Assembly: GCA_029962745.1 (NCBI GenBank)
Contig: CM057158.1
Location: forward strand, 7,072,179-7,136,178
Source: Echinometra lucunter
Lineage: Eukaryota; Echinodermata; Echinoidea; Camarodonta; Echinometridae
Direction of reading: 5' to 3'
DNA: 64,000 nucleotides
Shown here: positions 47,424 through 56,280 of the stretch, in pieces
Layout: every line of letters starts with the position of its first letter
Position numbering within the stretch: the first letter of the stretch is position 1
Made by a program: the position numbers and the translations under genes
The notes under the pieces: model-generated
What the model saw: only the letters and a program-made list of their open reading frames with translations
Databases searched by the model: none
What the model was told of the DNA's origin: nothing

Positions 47424-47803
47424 GACCTCTTTTACACCAAGCCTTGGGCCGCGGCCCGCGCTTGATGTAAAAGATCAAAAATCAAATACGGGGCCAATTT
47501 CGGACCAGCTCTGGAGGTAGTCTCGGCCGCAGCCAGTTTTGGTGTAAACGCGGAGCGGGGCCAAATGCGGGGCCATCTTCCGTTTTCAATGACGTCATAA
47601 AGCCAATATTGTAGAATTACAAACTGGGCGCGCGGGGGTTAAAAAAAAAGGCTTTGTTTACTTGTAGAGCGCTCCTACAACGAAACGTTGAAAGGATCTA
47701 GATACAGGCCGCGGCCATGGTCCCGGTGTAAACGCACAAAATGGCGGGGCCGGGCCAGGGCCGGGCCAGGGCTGGGCCGCGGCCGCTTGGTATAAAAGGG
47801 GTC
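47424..47803. mobile_element. GC-rich MITE, TIR GACC(T/C)CTTTTA(C/T)ACCAAGC
   Basis: Left end gacctcttttacaccaagc and right end gcttggtataaaaggggtc are inverses, with TA on both sides (47422-47423, 47804-47805). The interior is rich in gcggccgc and gggccagggccgggcc. It accounts for the only strongly GC-rich patch in the 21-kb interval. Confidence 0.87.
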
Positions 47804-48021
47804 TATCATCCTTAGAAACTTCAAATCCAAGTTGAAATCCTCTCTCTTTTAATAATTTACTTTACACATGAACACTCACATGGATTCTCTGTTTTATCTT
47901 TTCTGTTTTGTTGTGCCCCTCTGGATAGACTATTTTTAGATAAATGCCTATTATTTTCATTATTATTATAGCCAAACAAAATTTGAAACCGGTATACATG
48001 TATCAGCGTACGGTTGGGCGG

Positions 48022-48780
48022 TTGGTCTGTTGCAAATCTTGCGGATTGAATTACTTCCTCGTTTTTTGAGCAATGCTCATGAAATTTGGCACACACATTG
48101 GTCTTGGCATGAAGATATGCAAAACATGTATGTTGAATGTGTCGGAATCTGCATTGCCATGATAACGGCATGGCTACAGCACATTATGGTAATAAATCAG
48201 TGGGGAATCTTGCGGATCAAACTACTTCCTCATCTTTCAAGCAATGCTCATGGAATTTGGCACACTCAAAAGTCTTGAGATGAAGATGTGGAAGACATAT
48301 ATTTTGAATGTATTGGAAACTGTGTTGCCATGGTAACGGCATGGCACTGGCATTAATAGCAATATTATCAATGGGGAATCTTGTGGATCAAACTACTTTC
48401 TCATGTTTTGAGGATTGGTCATGAAATTTGGCACTCATATTGGTTTTAGGATGAAGATGTGCAAGACATTTGCTTTGAAATTGTAGGAAACTGTGTTACC
48501 ATGATAATGGCATATTATGGCAGTAAATCCGGGAGAAATATTGTGGATCGAACTACTTCATCATTTTTCAAGCAATGCTCATGGTATTTGGCACATATTG
48601 GTCTTGGGATGCAGATGTGCAAGACATATACATGTATTTTGAATGTGTCAGAAACTGTATTGCCATGATAACAGCATGGCAACGGCATATTATGGCAATA
48701 AATCAGAGAAATATTGTGGATCAAACTACTTCCTCATTTTTCAAGCAATGCTTAGGAAATTTAGCACAAATTGGGGGCAG
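48022..48780 (+). repeat. Tandem repeat of a 161-173 bp unit, 4-5 copies
   Basis: (a/t)actactt(c/t)ctc starts near 48049, 48219, 48391, 48552 and 48725. Each is followed by caatgctcatg-like, atttggcaca, gatgaagatgtgcaa(a/g)ac, tgccatgataa and ggcatgg blocks. Frames across it are repeat artefacts. Confidence 0.93.
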
Positions 48781-48819
48781 GTTATTAATCACCTTAAGTG
48801 ATATTTTTCATTATTATCA

Positions 48820-49598
48820 GGGCAATTCCATGATTAGTAACTTTACATTTAAGTAAAATTTTGATACTTTTGAGACAGCTAATTCAATAGCTATTTCATC
48901 TGAAGTCCTAATCTTGTAAATATATATTCACCCTCCCCAGGTCTACATGTACAATAAATTAAGAGATCAAAAGTAAATGAATAATATCAGATTCAGAGAT
49001 GTTATGAGAATGTTTGACCATGGTTAGTAACGTTACAAAAAAAGGACATGAGCAAAAAAACAAAGTTTTTGAAAAAATATTCCTCCTTACTGTGACGTAC
49101 CTCACACTTAGAGTCATATTAGTATTACTTCTTAAATGATGACAAATGTTAACCTCAATTTTTTTAAGAGTTACCTCTCTACTTTTTGAAGTAGAGACTA
49201 AAATCTTGGTTAGTAACGTTAGGGTTAATCATGTTACAATTTGTCCAGCACCACATATTTGAGATTTTTGTACCTTTTCAGCAACTTATTATCGAATACT
49301 TTCTTTTAATTTGGTTTGACTAAATGTCCTTCAGATTATCCAATCAAAAAATTCACAAAAGAAACGATATTTTTCTGTCCAGGTCTAAAAAACTGTGTGC
49401 AGTCCCATATATCTAAATTTTTTATATGGTTCGGATTCTCCTATAAGGGGACACTTTAGACAAAATTTTTTTTTGGTGAGTATGAAACCCCTTTGTATCA
49501 GCAATTTCTGTATGAATTTTAACCCCCCAAATTGACCCAAATTTGAGAAAGAGCAAAAATAAAGTTTAGGCAATGTCCACTTAATCATGGAATTGCCC
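48820..49598. mobile_element. 779-bp element, TIR GGGCAATTCCATGATTA
   Basis: Left end gggcaattccatgatta and right end taatcatggaattgccc are perfect inverses of 17 bases, flanked by ATCA on both sides (48816-48819 and 49599-49602). Three internal g(a/g)ttagtaac(g/t)tta motifs lie near 48831, 49022 and 49208. No transposase is visible. The superfamily is undecided. Confidence 0.87.
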
Positions 49599-49606
49599 AT
49601 CATTTT

Positions 49607-49705
49607 ATTGTTATTATTATTGTTATTGTCATCATCATCATAATCATCTTCATTATCTTCATCATTGATCGTGATCATGATCACAATCATGATCATCATA
49701 ATCAT
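49607..49705. repeat. (ATT)n and (ATC)n tract
   Basis: Mixed trinucleotide microsatellite directly after the 48820 element. Confidence 0.85.
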
Positions 49706-49730
49706 CATTGAAGTGGGAATTATATGATAA

Positions 49731-49880
49731 AATTCATTCATTCATTCATTCATCCATTTATTAATTTCATTTTGTTAAAAAGGTACAATCATCTATACAT
49801 ACACTGTATATACAATCATATAACAAAACATGAAAATAATACACAAAAGCCCGTAATGGCTTTGTTAAACAAACTTCCCC
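49731..49880 (-). mobile_element. Possible retroelement tail with (ATTC)n
   Basis: aattcattcattcattcatt followed on the right by the complement of an acgggcttttgtgtatt 3' region. On the - strand this has the layout of a retroelement 3' end with a tetranucleotide tail. Confidence 0.35.
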
Positions 49881-51419
49881 TTAATATCATTAACGTTTCG
49901 GAACACTTATATAAAGAGTACTAATGACAAACAAAAACAGAAACAGAATTTTAAAAAAAAAAGTCAGATGAACAAAGTTCTGGTAAGATGCAGTATCAAA
50001 ATATATAGTAAAACAATGAGTTCACAAGACCATGTACGATACACACAACATCAGCATGCTTTTACTTTTACATGTCTTGTCCTACATGTACATGTATATG
50101 ACACTGTGAACTCTTTATTTTTTCCTATATAATTCATGTAATGTATTTCAGCAACATGAGCTGTATAAAAGAAGGCTTAATACTATTAAATTCATAGAAT
50201 TAAAGTGCCCACTATCCCGATTCCGCAATACATACATTTGTACATTTACGTGCACAACACAATTGTGAGCTGTGAAGCTCTCTCCCTTGCCCTTGGGCTC
50301 GCAGGTATGTGGAGGTGGTGGAGATTTCTCCCTGAAAAGTGTGTGGGAGAATACAGTGTATTCTTCCTCCTCCAGATTCCTTGTGGCACAGTATCATCCA
50401 GAGCAAGGATGCACCACACACTTTCATTGAAAACAGGAAAACCTTATCCATCTGAAGTGGTGTAAAAATACTTTTTATTGATGGGGGTGCTTTTTTTTTT
50501 TTTTTTTTTTACTAGTAGGTCCGTTGACTCCTGAATTCTCTATACATGTATGTAATTCTCATGATAGGGTTAATACACAAGCCACTCTGTTCCTTTAGTG
50601 GTTTCTGTGCACAAGTCTTCATAAATTTTTATGTACACTGTACACCTGTAGCTCTTCTTGAGCTGTCAGAACTAAATTGCTCACTGTGCCTGTGTAATAT
50701 TTCCACTAAGTTCCAGCTTGACTTCACATGTGCCATGTACTTGTGGGACTTCAGAACTTATGATATAGCGGAAGTGAGCAGGTGACACTTCCTCATAATT
50801 CATAAACCTCTGATTCAAACCCACATAGAGGGCATGTACAGTAAAAATGCAATACTTCAACTTTTATTTTCATTTTCATTTTAAGGTTGTCTCTAGTTTT
50901 GATAGCAGAAGGAGAACTGGCAAGAAACTGATCAAGTAAAGTCTCACATTGTCCGCCTTGCATAAAATATATAATAATGTGTGTGAGATCGTGTGATATT
51001 ACTTTCATGATTCCTGGTGAATTTTAGTGTATATGTCTGAAAGAAACTCAAAAGAATGGTTAAACTCAGCCCTGCGCTATGATCCCCGCTCACCAACAGC
51101 TCCTTGCATAACATTCATATTGCTTTGTTGTGTTTCTGGCACAACAGAATTCCTGTTGTTTTTAAGTGTGTGCACGCACTGTGTGATACTGCATTGATGC
51201 TGTTTTTCAGGGACCGAAAACTAAAGTTCTGACATTTTGATTGTAAAATATGCCCACATAAATGAGTTTTCATTTAATATCCTACACATCATAATAGTTT
51301 TATGATACAATCTTTCATATTATCCAGCAATGAATTGAAATAGTGAAAGATACTTTTTTAGATTTACCAAAACTAGAGACCACCTTTAGATATTTTTTAC
51401 TCATCTGCATTGGATTTTA

Positions 51420-52205
51420 TGCAATTATTAGTCAAGTTTTAATAATAATGATAATGATAATAGTAATAATAATAATGATAATAAAAAACAACAACAGCAG
51501 CAGTCATGATGATGATAATGATAATAATGACAATATTTGTAAAGTGCAACATATCCATCTCTAGAGATGCTTGAGGCCCTTACAAAATAATTTCAATTAA
51601 ATACTCAAAAGGAAATCAAAGATTAAAGAAATAAAAGTTGACTTGCATGTAAGTTAAGAACAAGGAAATTTAATGATATGCATTAAGCATTAGAGTTTTG
51701 AACTCAGTTTTGGAAGTGGGAAGGGTGTTAGCTATTTGAAGAGAAAAGGTTAACTTATTCTGGAACAAAGAAGGAGCTGCTGATGCATATGCTTTGCACC
51801 CCAGTTTCTTTTATACATACATGTATTTCTTTAAACCTAACATTATTTGATAAACATGAAACAGAATGACCTGCAGAGTGGGGTTATAGAAAGGATGAAA
51901 TATATTCCGGAGCTAGATCATTTGGTTTAAGGCCAATTCATTTAGGTCAAGAGTAAAAATTTTATAGAGTCGGTGAAGGGATATCAAGATAGGAGTAATA
52001 TATGATGACCTTCTAGAGTTTGTCACAAGGTGAGCAGCATCATTCTGAACTTTTTGCAGTCGGTTGATTTGGTTGATAGGCAATCAAAAGAGTAATGAAT
52101 GGCCATTATCAAGATGCGAAGGGACAAAAGCATGTACTAATTGTTGGGTGGATTGAGGTGAGAATCTAAGAGATGTTGCCTACCGTAATTGCTTGAATAT
52201 TTCAA
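51420..52205 (-). mobile_element. 5'-truncated CR1/L2-like LINE with microsatellite tail
   Basis: On the - strand the broken frame reads SPQSTQQLVHAFVPSRLDN, then RLQKVQNDAAHLVTNSRRSS, YITPILISLHRL and later APEYI-like and SICISSSFFVPE blocks. These are the reverse-transcriptase C-terminal motifs of CR1/L2-type LINEs (LVHAFxxSRLDxxNSLL, LQxVQNxAARLV, ITPxLxxLHWLP). Stops and frameshifts interrupt it. The 3' end carries the aaatgatgataatgataat-like tail near 51430-51530. Confidence 0.85.
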
Positions 52206-52561
52206 ACCAGTGTAAAGTGCGTAAACATGTGGAGCACAACAAATGTCAACCTACCTCTATCTCTTACAAATTATTGTTTCTTTTGTTAAATAAAGTTTGA
52301 AAAAATGCCACCCTGATATCAATTTGTACTTGTCTTCTGTATATTCATTGTGTTGTAGAACTGTAGATGTATACATATATGTACAGTGAACAGATGTTAA
52401 CACTTACATATAGTGCTCCATAAATCATTGGAATAACTTCAGCACAGGTTAAAATGGGCCAATGTATTGTGTGCATGTAAACATGATTACCATGATCCCA
52501 TTTGATTTATTTGCACTGCATTTAGATTTTTGGTTTCTATACTGTATCTACCCCTCTGCAG

Positions 52562-52760
52562 GAAAAAGAATCTTGTGAACTCCAGTGTTGAAACATCCCC
52601 TCCTCACCATGCCGGACGGTTGAGAGCACCGAGCATACTACCAACCTCCAGGATGACGGAACCCAGGGAAGGAGGGAGTCCGGCTGCTGACCCCTTTGCA
52701 GAGGTCAGGGTCATTGACTCCCAGCTGCAGCATTTCAGAAATTATTTTGATGTCATCCAG
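52562..52760 (+). CDS. Zinc-finger gene, first exon seen
   Basis: The acceptor is ctctgcag and the donor gtacag at 52761. The likely start ATG at 52653 has A at -3. The last 36 codons give MTEPREGGSPAADPFAEVRV and IDSQLQHFRNYFDVIQ. The sequence before the ATG is open in frame, so it may be 5' UTR or coding. Confidence 0.75.
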
Positions 52761-55700
52761 GTACAGTCAAGTGATTCTTTTTTCCTGAAGTTCTCCATGA
52801 TATATAACCAAACTATGATGTGCAGACTTTTGATAATGTTGTGGTGTGATGTCCATGGCCATACGATGCGATGAAAAAAAACATGTCTGGACGTCAAACC
52901 CCCTGACAATTTACCCCCTGACATTTACCCCCTGGGACAATTACTTCCTGTTACCTTCTAGACAATTACCTCCAGGTCGGTTACACCTCCCTCTCTCCCC
53001 CCCCCAAAAAAAAGAATTGCTCTTACTCTATTTTCTACGGAATGAGACCTAGGGGTTAATTGTCCGGTGGGGAATTATCCGGGGGTAATTGTCCTACAAT
53101 CAAAGAGTGACTGTACATGTAGTTCATGGCTGGCTTATATTGTGACAGTATTGTGTTGGAGTACATGTATGCCTTAAGACATCAGTCACATTCCTGAATT
53201 TTCATTATTTGCCATACTTCTGTTTTCTGTCATAAGTATGCATTTCGTTTTATCTTTACTTACTTAGCAGTTTTTTTTTCTACAAGTAATGATTGTGAAG
53301 AAACCGATTTCTAGAAGCTATTCTATGTTTGTGTATCAAGCGCTGAAACAAAGTTAGTCGAAACTACATGAATGAGGAATGAAAAAAGATGCAGTTTCCA
53401 AGTGCCTAGAATGTAGAATATAACCAAGCCATGAGTCACTCCACCATCTAGCTTTTAACTGTATAATACTATGTGTATGCTTTGTTTCAATGCAGGTCTT
53501 CAAGTGCCGTATCTGCTCCTTCTGCAGTCCCCTTGAGCATGTGATCGCGAGTCACATGTCAGAGGTTCACTTCCCACGCCGATGCTTCCTCTGCAAACAG
53601 TGCCTCTTTGTCTTTGAGGACCGTGCTCAGCTGAACAGCCACCTCGACTCCGCCCATGGAACACGCAGCATCGCTGTCTGCTTTGGAGAGTCCGGACCCT
53701 TCGTCAACTCCCCTCCGACCTGGCATGCAGGCATTGGACGCTCCTCTGAGGATGATGAGCAGCTCTCCAGACAGAGTACAGAAGAACAGCCGGAAAGCGA
53801 GCCTAATAATGGAAGAGTGACCTCCAGCACAGGGAACCTAGCAAATCTACCAGATGATGGACAAATGGTAGGCAGATACACATTACGTATGAAGCCTGTT
53901 TCAACTATCTTAAGTTTGTAATGCTGCTGTAATGTTATCATGTCTAGCTACATGTATCTACCTTATCTGTTCCACTGACTGTACTGTCTATGTTTACCAT
54001 ATATATGTGTCTTGAGCTACAATTCACAAGCTGATTTCTATTATTTTGCAGGAACGGGGCAATAGTGCTTCATCACTCAGTGTTCCTACCGAAGGGGAGT
54101 TCTTAAGGGGCACACCCTCAGCAGGTGAGGGCAGACAAGAACAGGTTCTGTCCAGGGGTAGTTCCTGTAATCCATCCACCACAGACCAAGATCTGTCTGC
54201 AGGTTCAGAACCAGTCCAAACACCAACAAACCAGCAAGACAGTGTGGAACAAACCTCAAGACAGGCTTCTGAAGAATCTCCAGAGCGACTTGGGGTTGAG
54301 ACACCCAAATTGAGTGAAAGCACCAAGGAGAGTTACATCAAAACAGAGCCTGTCAGTCCTGTTAGGATCATGTGTCCAAAAAGGAGACGTCTGTTGCAGG
54401 CCTCTTATTCGGGAGAGTCAATAGACATTGATGTTGAAGGAAAGAATAGCGGTGAGAATCAGTCTCAAAAGCCCCAGTCAGGTGAGCCACCTGGCAATCC
54501 TGATGCCTGTCAAGAGGACAGTTCTGCTTCAAGTCCAGGCAGCAGGAGACCTGCATTATCAGTTGGGAGAGGTGGTGGCAGCGGACGCCGACCAGAGTCT
54601 GTGCTGCGTGGCCTTCTGAGGCGACAAGAAACAATTGAGGATATTGATGCAGAGGTCTCACCTAACCCTCCAAGTGATCAATCACTGCCTTCTGGTGGTT
54701 CCATGCCTCGTTCATTGAGCCTGACAGATCGAACCACGCCAATTATACCCAGTGCACTGCCTCGCCAAAGCTCTGAGCCTATTGTAAAACAAACAGAATG
54801 TTCTGACAAATCCCCTGTAGCAAAAACCTCAGAGGAAAGTAGCCCTGGATCGGAAGAGAAACAGGGAACAGAGTCAGGGTCTAAGAATACCCTACGGGAG
54901 CTTGTTAGTCGACCTGTAGCAGAACGGAGACCTGAGGGGGTACAGCGGAGAGGTTCAGAGAGTATTATCTTCAGAAAGGCTGGAAGTATTGATGAGACTT
55001 CCAGTGGACAACCAGCTCCCCGCAGCCACAGGCAACGTAGCTACAGCTTAACAGAGGGTGATGCCAGGCTACCAATAAATGGACTGAACCCTGACTTTCA
55101 AATGAACCAGCAGGCAGAAGCGAACCGTGAGAAGGAGCAACCTCATGTACCAGTGAATTACCAACCACATGAGCAGACCCCTCCTCGTATGGCTTACTGG
55201 CCTAGATATTCTGGTCTTGTTCATCAGCCTTTTGCAGTTGACAATGACCCTAGAAAAATGTGGCGCAGTTTACCTACGTATTCATCACAAGCTAGTGTTC
55301 AGAGTGAACCCCCTGTGCAGTCGGGACCAAGTGCTGATCATACAAAAGTTCTGCCAACTCAGATGTCTGAGGATTCATTTCTTTACAATTGCCTTAGGCA
55401 GCCTGTTGGCCCAAGACGAAAGCGCAGTCCAGCTGCATTGAGTAGCCAGCACTCTTCAGAGGGAGTCTCCCCTAACTGGACAGGTCACAATCAGTTTAAT
55501 GAAGCTGGTAGAGTACCCATGATCGGATACCAAGGAGCTTGGCCGCCCTATCATAGGGGGATGCATCATCACCATATGCTGATGAGACAGAACGCTGATG
55601 ACAAGTCTGCTTCCCCAAGCATTTCGTCCAGTACATCATTTAGACCTGGCCTTAAGCCAGACCATCTCGTGTACCCCAGTCTGGAAAGATCTTTGTCCCA

Positions 55701-56280
55701 GCATGGAAGTGGAGAGATGCGTGGTTTTGACAGGAGGAGGCCACCAATGTTGGAACATGGTGGCAGTAGCGAATCCAGTCAAGAGCTCGTCCAAGCTGAA
55801 GACATCACTCGTCAGGTGCAACGTGCCATCAGTGGAAGGCCTGGACTCTATTCCACAGACAGAGCAGCTGTAGCCTGGACTGACCAGTCATCTGGCAATA
55901 GCACTTCACTAGAAGAACAGAGCTCCAAGGACATGGACAAAAAGCGCAGCAGAAAGTCCACTTTCAATATTTACCGAGAGATTCCAGAGAGGAAGCGTAA
56001 GTTAGATCGCGATGAGGAAGAGCGTATCAAGAGCAGTTACAATCCAGATGGCAGCTTTGATTACTTTTCACTGACGGGATGGAAGGCATACAAGTGTGAG
56101 TTGTGCAAGAAACGGCGATTCAAGACAGCTTCTGAGCTAGAGGAGCATAGACGACGTAAGCATTCCCTGCAGCACACGCATGTAGGTAATGCCTCATCAT
56201 CGTCTTCTTCAGGAGTTGGAGCATCCTTAGATGATGGCTCCAGTAGTCCACAACTGACATCACAGCTTTCCAATGGATGA
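52562..56280 (+). CDS. Zinc-finger protein with N-terminal finger pair, disordered middle and C-terminal finger (3 exons seen)
   Basis: Exons 52562-52760, 53496-53867 and 54052-56280 join in phase. From the ATG at 52653 (MTEPREGG) the product is 902 residues; the exon is open above it, so coding may begin further upstream. Fingers are C40-x2-C43-x12-H56-x4-H61, C69-x2-C72-x12-H85-x4-H90 and, near the end, C842-x2-C845-x13-H859-x4-H864. The 700-residue middle is Ser/Pro/Gln/Glu-rich. It carries basic nuclear-signal-like segments (PKRRRLL, PRRKRSP, KKRSRKS with ERKRK) and IKTEPVSP at 256-263, a phosphorylation-dependent sumoylation motif. The segment before the last finger (RKSTFNIYREIPERKRKL, then DGSFDYFSLTGWKAYKC) looks ordered. 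Inferred role: nuclear transcriptional regulator, possibly sumoylation-controlled. Family not recognised. Confidence 0.9.
52899..53093. mobile_element. Candidate MITE of a (gacaatta)ccccc repeat
   Basis: accccctgacaatttacccc on the left is opposed by gggttaattgtccggtgggg and gggggtaattgtcc on the right. It lies in the intron between the first two seen exons of the + strand zinc-finger gene. It is related in motif to the hairpin at 17281. Confidence 0.55.
53496..53867 (+). CDS. Zinc-finger gene, exon with the tandem C2H2 pair
   Basis: The acceptor is atgcag and the donor gtaggc at 53868. Phase is 0 on both sides, 124 codons. It encodes both N-terminal fingers (FKCRICSFCSPLEHVIASH, then CFLCKQCLFVFEDRAQLNSH) joined by a five-residue linker, followed by an acidic Ser/Glu-rich stretch. 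Confidence 0.93.
54052..56280 (+). CDS. Zinc-finger gene, large terminal exon
   Basis: The acceptor is ttttgcag. It codes for 742 residues and ends TGA at 56278-56280. It contains the disordered body, the sumoylation-type motif at 54337-54360 and the single C-terminal C2H2 finger. Confidence 0.95.
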   Translation, partial: ERGNSASSLSVPTEGEFLRGTPSAGEGRQEQVLSRGSSCNPSTTDQDLSAGSEPVQTPTNQQDSVEQTSRQASEESPERLGVETPKLSESTKESYIKTEPVSPVRIMCPKRRRLLQASYSGESIDIDVEGKNSGENQSQKPQSGEPPGNPDACQEDSSASSPGSRRPALSVGRGGGSGRRPESVLRGLLRRQETIEDIDAEVSPNPPSDQSLPSGGSMPRSLSLTDRTTPIIPSALPRQSSEPIVKQTECSDKSPVAKTSEESSPGSEEKQGTESGSKNTLRELVSRPVAERRPEGVQRRGSESIIFRKAGSIDETSSGQPAPRSHRQRSYSLTEGDARLPINGLNPDFQMNQQAEANREKEQPHVPVNYQPHEQTPPRMAYWPRYSGLVHQPFAVDNDPRKMWRSLPTYSSQASVQSEPPVQSGPSADHTKVLPTQMSEDSFLYNCLRQPVGPRRKRSPAALSSQHSSEGVSPNWTGHNQFNEAGRVPMIGYQGAWPPYHRGMHHHHMLMRQNADDKSASPSISSSTSFRPGLKPDHLVYPSLERSLSQHGSGEMRGFDRRRPPMLEHGGSSESSQELVQAEDITRQVQRAISGRPGLYSTDRAAVAWTDQSSGNSTSLEEQSSKDMDKKRSRKSTFNIYREIPERKRKLDRDEEERIKSSYNPDGSFDYFSLTGWKAYKCELCKKRRFKTASELEEHRRRKHSLQHTHVGNASSSSSSGVGASLDDGSSSPQLTSQLSNG

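Larger units (their letters stand above)
31370..52561. other. Interval between the two divergent zinc-finger genes
   Basis: About 21 kb without a convincing coding exon. It must hold the 5' exon(s) and promoter of the - strand gene and probably those of the + strand gene. It contains many transposon fragments, listed separately, and several kilobases of unique sequence (about 38.6-41.2 kb, 42-47.4 kb, 50-51.4 kb). No unmethylated-type GC-rich promoter island is evident; the one GC-rich patch is a transposon. Confidence 0.6.

Noticed and set aside
47430..47800. CpG-island-like promoter
   Set aside because: Perfect inverted ends and TA flanks show it is a transposon.
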